From an uncultured Clostridia bacterium (GTDB lineage Bacteria > Bacillota > Clostridia > TANB77 > CAG-508), in the NCBI GenBank assembly GCA_934167435.1, contig CAKPKZ010000008.1:1-22234 (forward strand): 22,234 nucleotides of DNA, read 5' to 3'. Of the stretch, positions 6,881 to 14,100 are shown piece by piece. How positions within the stretch are numbered: the first letter of the stretch is position 1; each line of letters opens with the position of its first letter. Made by a program: the position numbers and the translations under genes. Below the pieces are notes generated by a model. The model had not been told where the DNA came from. It saw nothing but the letters and a program-made list of their open reading frames with translations, and ran no database searches.

Positions 6881-6917
6881 AAGAGGTTAACTTTATAAAA
6901 AAGTAGCCTCTTTTTTT
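6881..6917 (+). terminator. Intrinsic terminator or attenuator after rpmE
   Basis: AAGAGG (6881-6886) pairs with CCTCTT (6907-6912), extended inward by a G-U and further A-T/C-G pairs with one bulge. A run of seven T (6911-6917) follows. The next ATG is only 18 bases beyond it, with no promoter in between, so partial read-through probably feeds the downstream pair. Confidence 0.8.
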
Positions 6918-6935
6918 CAAAAGAAGAGGGTAGAA

Positions 6936-7448
6936 ATGGAAATAGAAGAAATTAAAAAAAATAGTAATAATAAAGAATTTATGCTAAATGCAGTAAGCAA
7001 GCAAGGAAAATACTTAGACTTAGCATCAGAAGAATTAAAAAATGATGAAGATGTTGTAAAAGCAGCAGTTACGCAAGATGGTGAAGCATTAGAATTTGTT
7101 TCAGAAAGACTAAAAGACAATGCACAAATAGTAATGCAAGCAATAAAAAAAGCACCATGGACAGCATGTTATGCATCTGAAAGATTAAAAGCTAAAAAAG
7201 ATATAATAATGGCAAGTGTAATAAATTATGGGCAGACTTTATATTATGCAAGTCAAGAACTACGTGACGATAAAGAAGTTGTAAAAGCTGCAGTGGCAAA
7301 TAAAGGAATAATTATAAAATACGCAAGCTATAGACTTCAAAATGATAAAGAATTAGCAACTATAGCTATAAAGCAAGACAAAAGAGCCTTTCAATTTATA
7401 AGTAAAGAATTAAAAAAAGATGAAGAAATAAAACAGTTAATAAATTAA
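6936..7448 (+). CDS. DUF4116-type repeat protein
   Basis: The function of this family is not known. After a ten-residue lead, residues 11-160 divide exactly into six units of 25 residues with no insertion or deletion. The units have the pattern N-D-K-E-V-V-x-x-A-V, a Gly-containing turn near position 14, then a helix ending Y-A-S-x-x-L-K/R. For example NDEDVVKAAV starts unit 2 and DDKEVVKAAV starts unit 5. This matches the DUF4116 repeat, expected to stack as pairs of helices into a solenoid. It has no signal peptide or membrane segment, so it is probably a cytoplasmic binding or scaffold protein. Unit 3 (KKAPWTACYASERLK) is the most divergent. The SD is weak (GAGGG, 6926-6930). The CmpB-family gene follows with its SD overlapping this stop, which suggests an operon. 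Confidence 0.82.
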   Translation: MEIEEIKKNSNNKEFMLNAVSKQGKYLDLASEELKNDEDVVKAAVTQDGEALEFVSERLKDNAQIVMQAIKKAPWTACYASERLKAKKDIIMASVINYGQTLYYASQELRDDKEVVKAAVANKGIIIKYASYRLQNDKELATIAIKQDKRAFQFISKELKKDEEIKQLIN

Positions 7449-7459
7449 AGGAGTAATAT

Positions 7460-8263
7460 ATGGAAGAAAAAAGTAGAAAAAAATGTACAATTTTAGGAAT
7501 AAGTATATGGAGATTATTAGCATATTTTATTATATATAGTTTTTTAGGATATATTATAGAAACATTATTTGGAATTGTAACTAAAGGAGTATGGGAAAGT
7601 AGGCAGAGCTTTTTATATGGACCATTTTGTGCAATATATGGTGTAGGTGCTGTAATAATGATAATATTTTTGCAATATTTTTCTAAAAGTCATAATACAT
7701 TGTTTATTGGTGGATTTATAATAGGTTCTATAACAGAATATTTAGTAAGTTTAATAGGTGAACTAATTTTAAATATTAAATGGTGGGACTATTCAGACAT
7801 GCCATTAAACATTAATGGTAGAGTATGTGTGTATTTTTCTATATTTTGGGGTTTTTTAGCTATGTATTTAATGGGATGGTTAAATCCTAAAATAGATAAA
7901 TTTATTGATTTTGTTAAAAGCAAAATAAATTTAAAAACATTAAAGACATTAACATTAACTACAACAATAGTATTATTTATTGATTGTGTAATTACAGGAT
8001 TTGCATTAAGTGCATTCTTAATAAGGGTTATACAAAAGAATAATATAGACGTAGAATATAAACAAAAAGTATCACAAGAATATAACGTTATTTATAATAA
8101 TGAAAAATTATCAACTTTTATATATAAAGTATGGGGGGATGAAAAGATGATAAGAACATTTCCTAATATAAAAGTTGAAGATAAAAATGGAGAAATTATA
8201 TATATAGACAGTCTATTAAAAGATATAAAGCCATATTACTTTAAGGTATTTAATAAAAAATAA
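7460..8263 (+). CDS. CmpB-family multi-pass membrane protein (putative ABC transporter permease)
   Basis: The family is annotated as a putative ABC-transporter type IV or CmpB membrane protein, but no transport substrate is established and no ATPase gene is adjacent. The 267-residue protein has about five membrane segments (approximately 20-40, 51-73, 80-105, 123-141 and 163-188). Family motifs are YSFLGYIIET (26-35), FLYGPFCAIYGVGA (51-64), the SITEY segment near 90-94, WWDYSDMPLNINGRV (108-122) and WGFLAMYLMG (130-139). A soluble C-terminal tail of about 75 residues follows the last helix. The SD AAAGGAG (7447-7453) overlaps the stop of the repeat-protein gene, so the two are co-transcribed; whether they cooperate is unknown. 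Confidence 0.83.
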   Translation: MEEKSRKKCTILGISIWRLLAYFIIYSFLGYIIETLFGIVTKGVWESRQSFLYGPFCAIYGVGAVIMIIFLQYFSKSHNTLFIGGFIIGSITEYLVSLIGELILNIKWWDYSDMPLNINGRVCVYFSIFWGFLAMYLMGWLNPKIDKFIDFVKSKINLKTLKTLTLTTTIVLFIDCVITGFALSAFLIRVIQKNNIDVEYKQKVSQEYNVIYNNEKLSTFIYKVWGDEKMIRTFPNIKVEDKNGEIIYIDSLLKDIKPYYFKVFNKK

Positions 8264-8308
8264 TAATAGTAAATCCAGAACTTTATACATTCTGGATTTT
8301 ATTATTAA
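8261..8308. terminator. Bidirectional terminator between convergent genes
   Basis: The core stem AAATCCAGAA (8271-8280) with TTCTGGATTT (8290-8299) is a perfect 10 bp with a nine-base loop. An outer TAATAATA / TATTATTA pairing reaches into the stop codons of both the CmpB gene and sspH. Confidence 0.75.
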
Positions 8309-8493
8309 TTATATAAATCTTGTTCATATAAATCGTCTATAAAAACATCTTTTTCCTCAAAATTATCAATAAATCCCACTTTTGCAATACTATTTGTTTC
8401 ATTTATTCCTTGAATCCAAACAGGTCTATCATTGTAAAATACATCACACTTTTCAGTATTATCTAATATATAATGAATTCTATTTAAATCCAT
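8305..8493 (-). CDS. sspH: Small acid-soluble spore protein, H type
   Basis: H-type SASPs are small proteins made in the forespore under sigma-G in Bacillus and packed in the spore core; their exact role is modest or unknown. The 62-residue product keeps the family layout. It starts MDLNRIHYILDNTEK, resembling the MN-I/V-x-R-A-x-x-I-L start of the family. The central signature VFYNDRPVWIQGINE is at 18-32 (family: V.Y.G.PVWI..V.E), followed by A-K-V and an acidic C-terminus ending in DDLYEQDLYN. A perfect SD, AGGAGGT, ends seven bases from the start on the minus strand. It is monocistronic, convergent with the CmpB gene and divergent from rpsO. Together with ytfJ and DUF2953 it supports an endospore-forming host. 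Confidence 0.88.
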   Translation of the reverse strand: MDLNRIHYILDNTEKCDVFYNDRPVWIQGINETNSIAKVGFIDNFEEKDVFIDDLYEQDLYN

Positions 8494-8530
8494 AAATTCA
8501 ACCTCCTAAAAATAATATTTATTTATTGTA

Positions 8531-8559
8531 ATTATACCCAATTAATTATATAAATATGC
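8531..8559 (-). promoter_or_regulatory. Candidate promoter of sspH (sigma-G-like or sigma-A-like)
   Basis: Reading the minus strand, GCATA (8559-8555) and TATAATT (8536-8530) are 18 bases apart. GCATA fits the sigma-G -35 (GHATR); the -10 matches the sigma-G CATnHTA only partly and is also a perfect sigma-A TATAAT. Assignment to sigma-G rests mostly on the gene family. Confidence 0.4.
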
Positions 8560-8592
8560 TAATTTTAAAATATAAAAAATAAATAAATTTAC

Positions 8593-8621
8593 TTGATTTT
8601 TTTTAAAAAATATAGTAAAAT
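8593..8621 (+). promoter_or_regulatory. Sigma-A promoter of rpsO
   Basis: TTGATT (8593-8598) and TAAAAT (8616-8621) are separated by 17 bases. Transcription from it would give an rpsO leader of roughly 85 bases. Confidence 0.7.
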
Positions 8622-8646
8622 AATTAATGTAAAAAATTACCTTTTA

Positions 8647-8708
8647 CTTAGCTTTAGATTAGCACCTATTCTTAAGCTCAGTTTTAGGAAAAAGAAAAAT
8701 AGGAGGTG
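8647..8708 (+). ncRNA. rpsO leader with hairpin loop complementary to the SD
   Basis: CTTAGCTT (8647-8654) pairs with AAGCTCAG (8674-8681), 7 of 8 positions. The 19-base loop carries CACCTATT (8663-8670). Its CCTATT is complementary to AATAGG (8698-8703) and its CACCT to AGGTG (8704-8708), both parts of the ribosome-binding region. This permits a loop-SD pseudoknot. S15 represses its own translation through leader RNA structures in several bacteria, so an autoregulatory role is plausible but unproven here. Confidence 0.5.
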
Positions 8709-8713
8709 TAACA

Positions 8714-8977
8714 ATGACAAAAGAAAGAAAACAAGAAGTAATTAATACTTATAAAAGAGAAGAAAACGATACTGGTTCACCAGAAGTTCAAGTAGCTCTT
8801 TTAACAGAAAGAATTAATGAATTAACAGAACATTTAAAAATCCATAAAAAAGACAATCACTCTAGAAGAGGTCTTTTAAAAATGGTTGGAAAAAGAAGAA
8901 ATTTATTAAACTATTTAGCTAAAAAAGATATTAATAGATACAGAGAAATAGTTGAAAAATTAGGATTAAGAAAATAA
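8714..8977 (+). CDS. rpsO: Ribosomal protein S15
   Basis: S15 is an early-binding small-subunit protein that contacts 16S rRNA helices 20-22 and helps form an intersubunit bridge. The 87-residue product has the complete family sequence: DTGSPEVQVALLTERINELTEHL (20-42), HKKDNHSRRGLL (45-56) and KRRNLLNYL (61-69), with LGLRK at the end. The start is ATG with AGGAGGTG (8701-8708) five bases upstream. Its promoter lies about 115 bases upstream and the leader can fold over the SD. A GC-rich terminator follows, then pnp, the common rpsO-pnp order in bacteria. Confidence 0.99.
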   Translation: MTKERKQEVINTYKREENDTGSPEVQVALLTERINELTEHLKIHKKDNHSRRGLLKMVGKRRNLLNYLAKKDINRYREIVEKLGLRK

Positions 8978-8988
8978 ATTATTTTACC

Positions 8989-9019
8989 AAAAGGCCCTGT
9001 GCTATAGCACGGGCTTTTT
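8989..9019 (+). terminator. GC-rich intrinsic terminator after rpsO
   Basis: CCCTGTGC (8995-9002) pairs with GCACGGG around a four-base TATA loop, with a wobble or bulge at the T, flanked by A-rich and T-rich arms and ending in five T (9015-9019). It is among the few GC-rich patches in the window. Confidence 0.88.
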
Positions 9020-9033
9020 GTGAAAATAATAAA

Positions 9034-9128
9034 TAAGCTTAAAAATTAGGTAGGTAGCTTGTATAATATACTAACTCTATTTAAGTTAGTATATTATAGA
9101 GGTTACAATCTAATTAAAATTAAGCTTA
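9034..9128 (+). promoter_or_regulatory. Long stem-loop in the pnp leader
   Basis: Three nested helices can form. An outer 9-bp helix pairs TAAGCTTAA (9034-9042) with TTAAGCTTA (9120-9128). A middle 6-bp helix pairs AATTAG (9044-9049) with CTAATT (9110-9115). An apical perfect 15-bp helix pairs TATAATATACTAACT (9062-9076) with 9084-9098 around a seven-base loop. The lack of a U-run after it argues against a terminator. It resembles in design the E. coli pnp leader duplex that RNase III cuts to allow PNPase autoregulation. Confidence 0.55.
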
Positions 9129-9167
9129 TAGTAAAGGTGCAAATAAAAAATAAGGAGTGTAAATTTT

Positions 9168-11309
9168 ATGTTTAAAACATATGAAACAGAATTAGCAGGA
9201 AGAAAATTAGTGCTAGAAACAGGAAAAATGGCAGGACTTGCCAACGGTAGTGTACTTGTTAGATATGGAGATACATGTGTAATTGTAAATGTTACAGCAT
9301 CAAAAGAACCAAGAGAAGGTATTGACTTTTTCCCTTTATCAGTAGATTTTGAAGAAAAATTATATGCTGTAGGAAAAATACCAGGAAGTTTTATGAAAAG
9401 AGAAGGAAAACCAACAGATAAAGCAATATTAACATCAAGAGCAATAGACAGACCATTAAGACCACTATTCCCAAAAGATTTTAGAAATGATGTATGCGTT
9501 GTGGGAACAGTACTTTGTGTTGATCAAGATAATTCACCAGAAGTTGCTGCAATGATAGGAGCAGCTGCAGCACTTGCAATATCTGACATACCATTTGGAG
9601 GACCAACAGCAGCAGTAAATGTTGGACTAGTTAATGGAGAAATTATAATAAATCCAACAGAAGCACAAAGAGAAGTTTCAGACTTAACATTAACAGTTGC
9701 AGCAACACAAAGCAAAATAACAATGATAGAAGCAGGAGCAAATGAAGTACCAAATAATATAATGTTAGATGCTATAAAAGCAGCACATGTAGAGATTAAA
9801 AAGCTTTGTGAATTTATTTCTAATATTCAAAAAGAAATAGGAAAACCAAAATTTGAGTATAAATCATTTGAAGTAGATCATGACGTATATGATTTTGTAA
9901 ATAACAATTTTAAAGAAGAAATGAAAGAAAAAGTTCAAGAAGAAGATAAAACTATAAGAGACAAGAATATAGACGAATTAACAGAAAAAATAGTAAATGC
10001 ATTTGAAGAAAAATTTGGTGAAGAAGAAAAGGATGCGCATAAACAAGATATAGGCGAAGCAATATATAAAGTTGAAAAACAATGTGTAAGAGAATTAATA
10101 TTCAACGAACATAAAAGAGTAGATGGAAGAGCATTAGATGAAATAAGACCATTATCATGTGAAGTTGGACTGTTACCACGTACACACGGAAGTGCGTTGT
10201 TTACAAGGGGACAAACCCAAGTACTATCTGTAGCAACACTTGGAATGGTATCTGAAGAACAAAAACTAGATGGTATAGATATGGAAGAATCTAAAAGATA
10301 TATTCATCATTACAATTTCCCAAGTTATAGTGTGGGAGAAGCAAGACCATCAAGAGGACCTGGAAGAAGAGAAGTAGGACATGGTGCACTTGCAGAAAAG
10401 GCACTAGTACCAGTAATTCCATCTAAAGAAGAATTTCCATATGCAATAAGAGTAGTATCTGAGGTGTTATCTTCAAATGGATCAACATCACAAGCTAGTA
10501 TATGTGGAAGTACTTTAGCATTAATGGATGCAGGCGTTCCAATAAAAAGACCTGTTGCCGGAATATCAACAGGATTAATTACAAATCCAAACGATGATAA
10601 TGATTATATAATGTTATTAGACATTCAAGGATTAGAGGACTTTTTTGGAGATATGGATTTTAAAGTTGGTGGAACAGAAAAGGGAATAACAGCTATACAA
10701 GTTGATATAAAATGTGATGGTTTATCTTATGATATAATTTCAGAAGCATTTGAAAGAACTGAAAAAGCAAGAATGCACATTTTAAATGATGTAATGTTAC
10801 CAGTAATTGCTAAACCAAGAGAAGAAATTTCTAAATATGCACCAAAGATAGTAAATACAACAATTAAAGTAGAAAAAATAAAAGATGTAATAGGACCTGG
10901 TGGAAAAATGATAAATAAAATTATAGACGAAACAGGTGTAAAAATAGACATAGAAGAAGATGGACAAGTATTTATTTATTCACAAGACAACGAAAAAGCC
11001 AAAGAAGCTTTAGAAATGATAGAAGACATTGTAAGAGAAGTTGAAGTTGGTGGTATATACTTAGGAACTGTTACAAAAATAATGCAATTTGGAGCATTTG
11101 TAGATTTAGGATTTGGAGATAAAGAAGGATTAGTTCATATTTCTAAAATATCAAAAGAAAGAGTAAAAAATGTTGAAGACGTATTACATGTTGGAGACAA
11201 AGTAACAGTAAAAGTTTATGAAATAGACGATCAAGGAAGAATAAATTTAACAATGAAAGATTTACAAGAAGATAATACTAAAAAACAAGAAGCAAAGAAT
11301 GAAGAATAA
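9168..11309 (+). CDS. pnp: Polynucleotide phosphorylase
   Basis: PNPase is a trimeric phosphate-dependent 3'-to-5' exoribonuclease that degrades mRNA to nucleoside diphosphates and can also add tails. The 713 residues show the full domain order. RNase PH-like domain 1 (about 10-145) includes REGIDFFPLSVDFEEK and GKIPGSFMKREGKP. An all-helical linker (about 150-300) follows. RNase PH-like domain 2 (about 310-545) has TRGQTQVL, GEARPSRGPGRREVGHG, SNGSTSQASICG and LEDFFGDMDFKVGGT. The aspartates matching E. coli Asp486 and Asp492 are Asp491 and Asp497. The KH domain has IGPGGK (575-580), and the S1 domain runs from 628 to about 697 (YLGTVTKIMQFGAFVDL, GLVHISKIS). Length is normal (B. subtilis 705). 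The SD AAGGAG (9152-9157) is ten bases from the ATG. It follows rpsO and has a long leader hairpin. Confidence 0.99.
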   Translation: MFKTYETELAGRKLVLETGKMAGLANGSVLVRYGDTCVIVNVTASKEPREGIDFFPLSVDFEEKLYAVGKIPGSFMKREGKPTDKAILTSRAIDRPLRPLFPKDFRNDVCVVGTVLCVDQDNSPEVAAMIGAAAALAISDIPFGGPTAAVNVGLVNGEIIINPTEAQREVSDLTLTVAATQSKITMIEAGANEVPNNIMLDAIKAAHVEIKKLCEFISNIQKEIGKPKFEYKSFEVDHDVYDFVNNNFKEEMKEKVQEEDKTIRDKNIDELTEKIVNAFEEKFGEEEKDAHKQDIGEAIYKVEKQCVRELIFNEHKRVDGRALDEIRPLSCEVGLLPRTHGSALFTRGQTQVLSVATLGMVSEEQKLDGIDMEESKRYIHHYNFPSYSVGEARPSRGPGRREVGHGALAEKALVPVIPSKEEFPYAIRVVSEVLSSNGSTSQASICGSTLALMDAGVPIKRPVAGISTGLITNPNDDNDYIMLLDIQGLEDFFGDMDFKVGGTEKGITAIQVDIKCDGLSYDIISEAFERTEKARMHILNDVMLPVIAKPREEISKYAPKIVNTTIKVEKIKDVIGPGGKMINKIIDETGVKIDIEEDGQVFIYSQDNEKAKEALEMIEDIVREVEVGGIYLGTVTKIMQFGAFVDLGFGDKEGLVHISKISKERVKNVEDVLHVGDKVTVKVYEIDDQGRINLTMKDLQEDNTKKQEAKNEE

Positions 11310-11319
11310 TAAAATAAAT

Positions 11320-11353
11320 AAAACCCAAAGTTTAAGTTTGAACTTTGGGTTTT
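11320..11353. terminator. Strong terminator shared by pnp and the convergent ATPase gene
   Basis: A perfect 13-bp stem pairs AAAACCCAAAGTT (11320-11332) with AACTTTGGGTTTT (11341-11353) around an eight-base loop. The A-rich and T-rich ends make it work in both directions; the ATPase stop codon lies five bases beyond. Confidence 0.88.
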
Positions 11354-11357
11354 AAAA

Positions 11358-13964
11358 TTATATCCAACTATTATATTTTTTTATATAAATTCTTTTAGCA
11401 AACATTGCAAAGAAACAGTATAAAATAGTAACGCCAACAATTAATAATATATATTTAAATGCAATTGGAACAAGTCCAATAAGATTTCCTAAAAAAGTAA
11501 ATGGAACTAAAATTCCAACAATACTTAATAAAATTGAAGATATATAAACTGCTTTATGTGCGTTGCTTTGTATAAATGGTATTTTTGCTGTTCTAATTAT
11601 ATGCATTCCTGTTAAATTTGATACAATACTATAACTAAACCAAATTGTTTGAAATGTAGCAGCATCTCTTACTTTAAATATAAACCATAAAGCTGCAAAA
11701 ACTACCATATCAAACATAGAACTAAGTGGTCCCATAAAAAGCATAAATTTTTTTAAATTATTAACATTAAATTTTGTTGGATGCTTAAGATATTCGCTAT
11801 CAACATTGTCAAAAGGTAAAGTCATTTGGCCAAAATCATAAATTAAACCTTCAACTAATAATTGTATTGGTGTTTCAGGTAAGAATGGCAATAAAGCACT
11901 AGCAATTACAACAGAAATTACTTCTCCAAAATTAAAGCTTACAGCAAGTTTTATATATTTCATTAAATTTGCAAATGTACGTCTGCCTTCTGTAACACCG
12001 TCTAATAAAACATTTAAATCTTTTTCTAATAAAATAATATCTGCAGATTCTTTTGCAATATCTACTGCTGTATCAACAGATACACTTACATCAGAATTAG
12101 TAAGTGATGGACTGTCATTAATTCCATCTCCCATATATCCAACAACATTATTAGAATCTCTTAAAAGCCTTACAATTCTTGCCTTTTGAATAGGAGAGAG
12201 TTTAGCAAATATATTATTTTTTCGTAACAATCTTAAAACGGCAATATCTTGTAGTTTATCTATTTGACTTCCTAAAATTATTTTTTTAGAATTTATACCA
12301 ACTTTATTACAAACATTTCTTGTAACATCTGCATTATCTCCAGTAAGAACAATTACTCGAATACCTGCTTTATTTAATTTGTCTATTGATATTTTTGCGC
12401 TTTCTTTAGGTGGATCTAGAAAACCTATAAAACCAAGTAAAACCATATTTTTTTCATCAGTAACACTAAAATTTTCTATATTTATAATATCATTTTTTTG
12501 GCATACAGCTACAACCCTTAAACCATTTTCGTTTAGTGATTTACTTATTTTTCTAATATTTTCTTTAATATCTTTTGTTATTGGACTTACTTGCCCTTTA
12601 TAGTCAACCATTGTACAAATATTTAAAATTTCTTCTACAGCGCCTTTTGTAATTAATTGCTTTTTGGTTCCATCACTTACTATTACAGACAATCGCCTAC
12701 GTGAAAAATCAAATGGAATTTCATCAATTTTTTTATATTTTTCTTTAATATCTGAAAGCCCATTTTCTAAGCCTCTTTTTATTACAGCTTCGTCTATATT
12801 ACCCTTTAAACCTGTTTGAAAATAAGAATTTAAAAAAGCATGTTTTAATATTCGTATGTCTTCATCTCCATTAATATCAAGATACTTTTCTAATACGATT
12901 TTATCTTCTGTTAAAGTGCCTGTTTTATCTGTACATAAGATATTCATTGCACCAAAATTTTGAATAGAATCTAATTTTTTAACAATGGTTTTCTTTTTAG
13001 ACATTCTAACAGCACCTTTTGAAAGGCATGAAGATAAAATAACAGGTAGTAGTAAAGGTGTAATGCAAATTGCTATTGCAACTGCAAATGTAAATGCTGT
13101 TAATGTATTATGTTTCCATACATTAAGGGCAAAAACTAATGGAATAATAATAACCATAAATTTAATTAATAATTTACTTATATTTTCAATATCTTTTTGA
13201 AAAGCTGTTTTAGGCTTGCCAGAAGTTAATGTATCAGCAATTTTTCCTAAATAAGTAGAATCAGCGGTTTTTATAACAACTCCAGTTGCACTACCACTAA
13301 TTACATTGGTTCCCATAAAACATATAGTGTCTAAATCTGAAATACTATCTAAGTCTTCTAATGACATTTCTGAATTAGATAGTTTTTTTATACTATCAGA
13401 TTCACCTGTTAAAGAAGATTGACCCACATATAAATCTTTAGAATCTATTATTCTTAAGTCTGCTGGTATCATACTGCCTGCAGACAATATAACAATATCA
13501 CCTAATGTGACTTGTTTCATTGGGATTTCTGTTTTTTGACCATTTCTAATTACAGTGGTAGATGTGGATACTAACTCTTTTAATTTCTCTGCTGCTTTAT
13601 TTGAACGATATTCTTCAAAAAAATCAAGTAAAGTACTTGCTATTACTAAAATAAGAATAACTGTTATATTTGCAAAATCTGGCGATTGCGGTAAATATAT
13701 ATCAGTATATAGTAAAACAGCAACAATACCTAATAAAATACAATTAAATGGTGAAAATAAACTGTTAAAAAAATAATTGTACCATTTTTTTGGTTTTGCT
13801 TTACTAATTTCATTAAGTCCTAATGATTGAAGCCTTTTTTGAGCTTCTACAGAAGAAAGTCCGGACTCGTTAATATTATATTTTTTTAGAAATTCTTCTT
13901 TTGATAGTGTACATTCTTGGCCATATAATTTATTGACATTTATTTCTTCTTTTGTGTTAGCCAT
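11358..13964 (-). CDS. mgtA: P3B P-type ATPase, MgtA-like, with altered ion-site residues
   Basis: MgtA-type pumps import Mg2+ using ATP. The 868-residue protein has the P-type plan: actuator motif LTGES (185-189), phosphorylation motif CTDKTGTLTEDK with Asp346, nucleotide-binding domain, and hinge MGDGINDSP. It carries P3B-specific blocks such as LDSIQNFGAMNILCTDKTG, ADIILLEKDLNVLLDGV and TLPFDNVD. The first membrane pair starts near residue 64. The unusual part is transmembrane segment 4: TPLLLPV (302-308) replaces the TPEMLP motif I recall for E. coli MgtA, so the conserved Glu is Leu304. Acidic residues appear instead in M5 (NFGEV, Glu681) and M6 (VEGLIYD, Glu705, with Asp710 kept). Mg2+ specificity is therefore not assured. 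No riboswitch-sized leader exists. It is a single gene, convergent with pnp. The SD is AAGGG (13974-13970), five bases from the start. Confidence 0.88.
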   Translation of the reverse strand: MANTKEEINVNKLYGQECTLSKEEFLKKYNINESGLSSVEAQKRLQSLGLNEISKAKPKKWYNYFFNSLFSPFNCILLGIVAVLLYTDIYLPQSPDFANITVILILVIASTLLDFFEEYRSNKAAEKLKELVSTSTTVIRNGQKTEIPMKQVTLGDIVILSAGSMIPADLRIIDSKDLYVGQSSLTGESDSIKKLSNSEMSLEDLDSISDLDTICFMGTNVISGSATGVVIKTADSTYLGKIADTLTSGKPKTAFQKDIENISKLLIKFMVIIIPLVFALNVWKHNTLTAFTFAVAIAICITPLLLPVILSSCLSKGAVRMSKKKTIVKKLDSIQNFGAMNILCTDKTGTLTEDKIVLEKYLDINGDEDIRILKHAFLNSYFQTGLKGNIDEAVIKRGLENGLSDIKEKYKKIDEIPFDFSRRRLSVIVSDGTKKQLITKGAVEEILNICTMVDYKGQVSPITKDIKENIRKISKSLNENGLRVVAVCQKNDIINIENFSVTDEKNMVLLGFIGFLDPPKESAKISIDKLNKAGIRVIVLTGDNADVTRNVCNKVGINSKKIILGSQIDKLQDIAVLRLLRKNNIFAKLSPIQKARIVRLLRDSNNVVGYMGDGINDSPSLTNSDVSVSVDTAVDIAKESADIILLEKDLNVLLDGVTEGRRTFANLMKYIKLAVSFNFGEVISVVIASALLPFLPETPIQLLVEGLIYDFGQMTLPFDNVDSEYLKHPTKFNVNNLKKFMLFMGPLSSMFDMVVFAALWFIFKVRDAATFQTIWFSYSIVSNLTGMHIIRTAKIPFIQSNAHKAVYISSILLSIVGILVPFTFLGNLIGLVPIAFKYILLIVGVTILYCFFAMFAKRIYIKKYNSWI

Positions 13965-13995
13965 GTTATCCCTTCTTTCATTTTATTATAGTATG

Positions 13996-14022
13996 ATTAT
14001 ACCACTAATTTACTATATTCAA
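13996..14022 (-). promoter_or_regulatory. Candidate extended -10 promoter of the P-type ATPase gene
   Basis: On the minus strand, TGGTATAAT ends at 13996 and TTGAAT lies at 14022-14017 with a short 15-base spacer. A second TATAAT (13990-13985) lacks a good -35. The leader would be only about 20-30 bases. Confidence 0.4.
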
Positions 14023-14042
14023 TACAAATATTATATAAAATA

Positions 14043-14071
14043 TTGAAAAAAAGTATAAATTTATATATAAT
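14043..14071 (+). promoter_or_regulatory. Sigma-A promoter of the Nudix-dnaE pair
   Basis: TTGAAA (14043-14048) and TATAAT (14066-14071) have exactly 17 bases between them, 30 bases upstream of the Nudix start codon. Confidence 0.82.
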
Positions 14072-14100
14072 TCAATAAAAAGAAAGGAAATGAGTAAATT

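Noticed and set aside
9039..9067. Promoter TTAAAA-17-TATAAT for pnp
   Set aside because: The -35 is weak and the TATAAT is part of the 15-bp apical helix; it remains possible but the structural reading explains the repeat better.
13965..14040. M-box Mg2+ riboswitch ahead of the MgtA-like gene
   Set aside because: The leader is only about 20-30 bases; there is no room for the aptamer.
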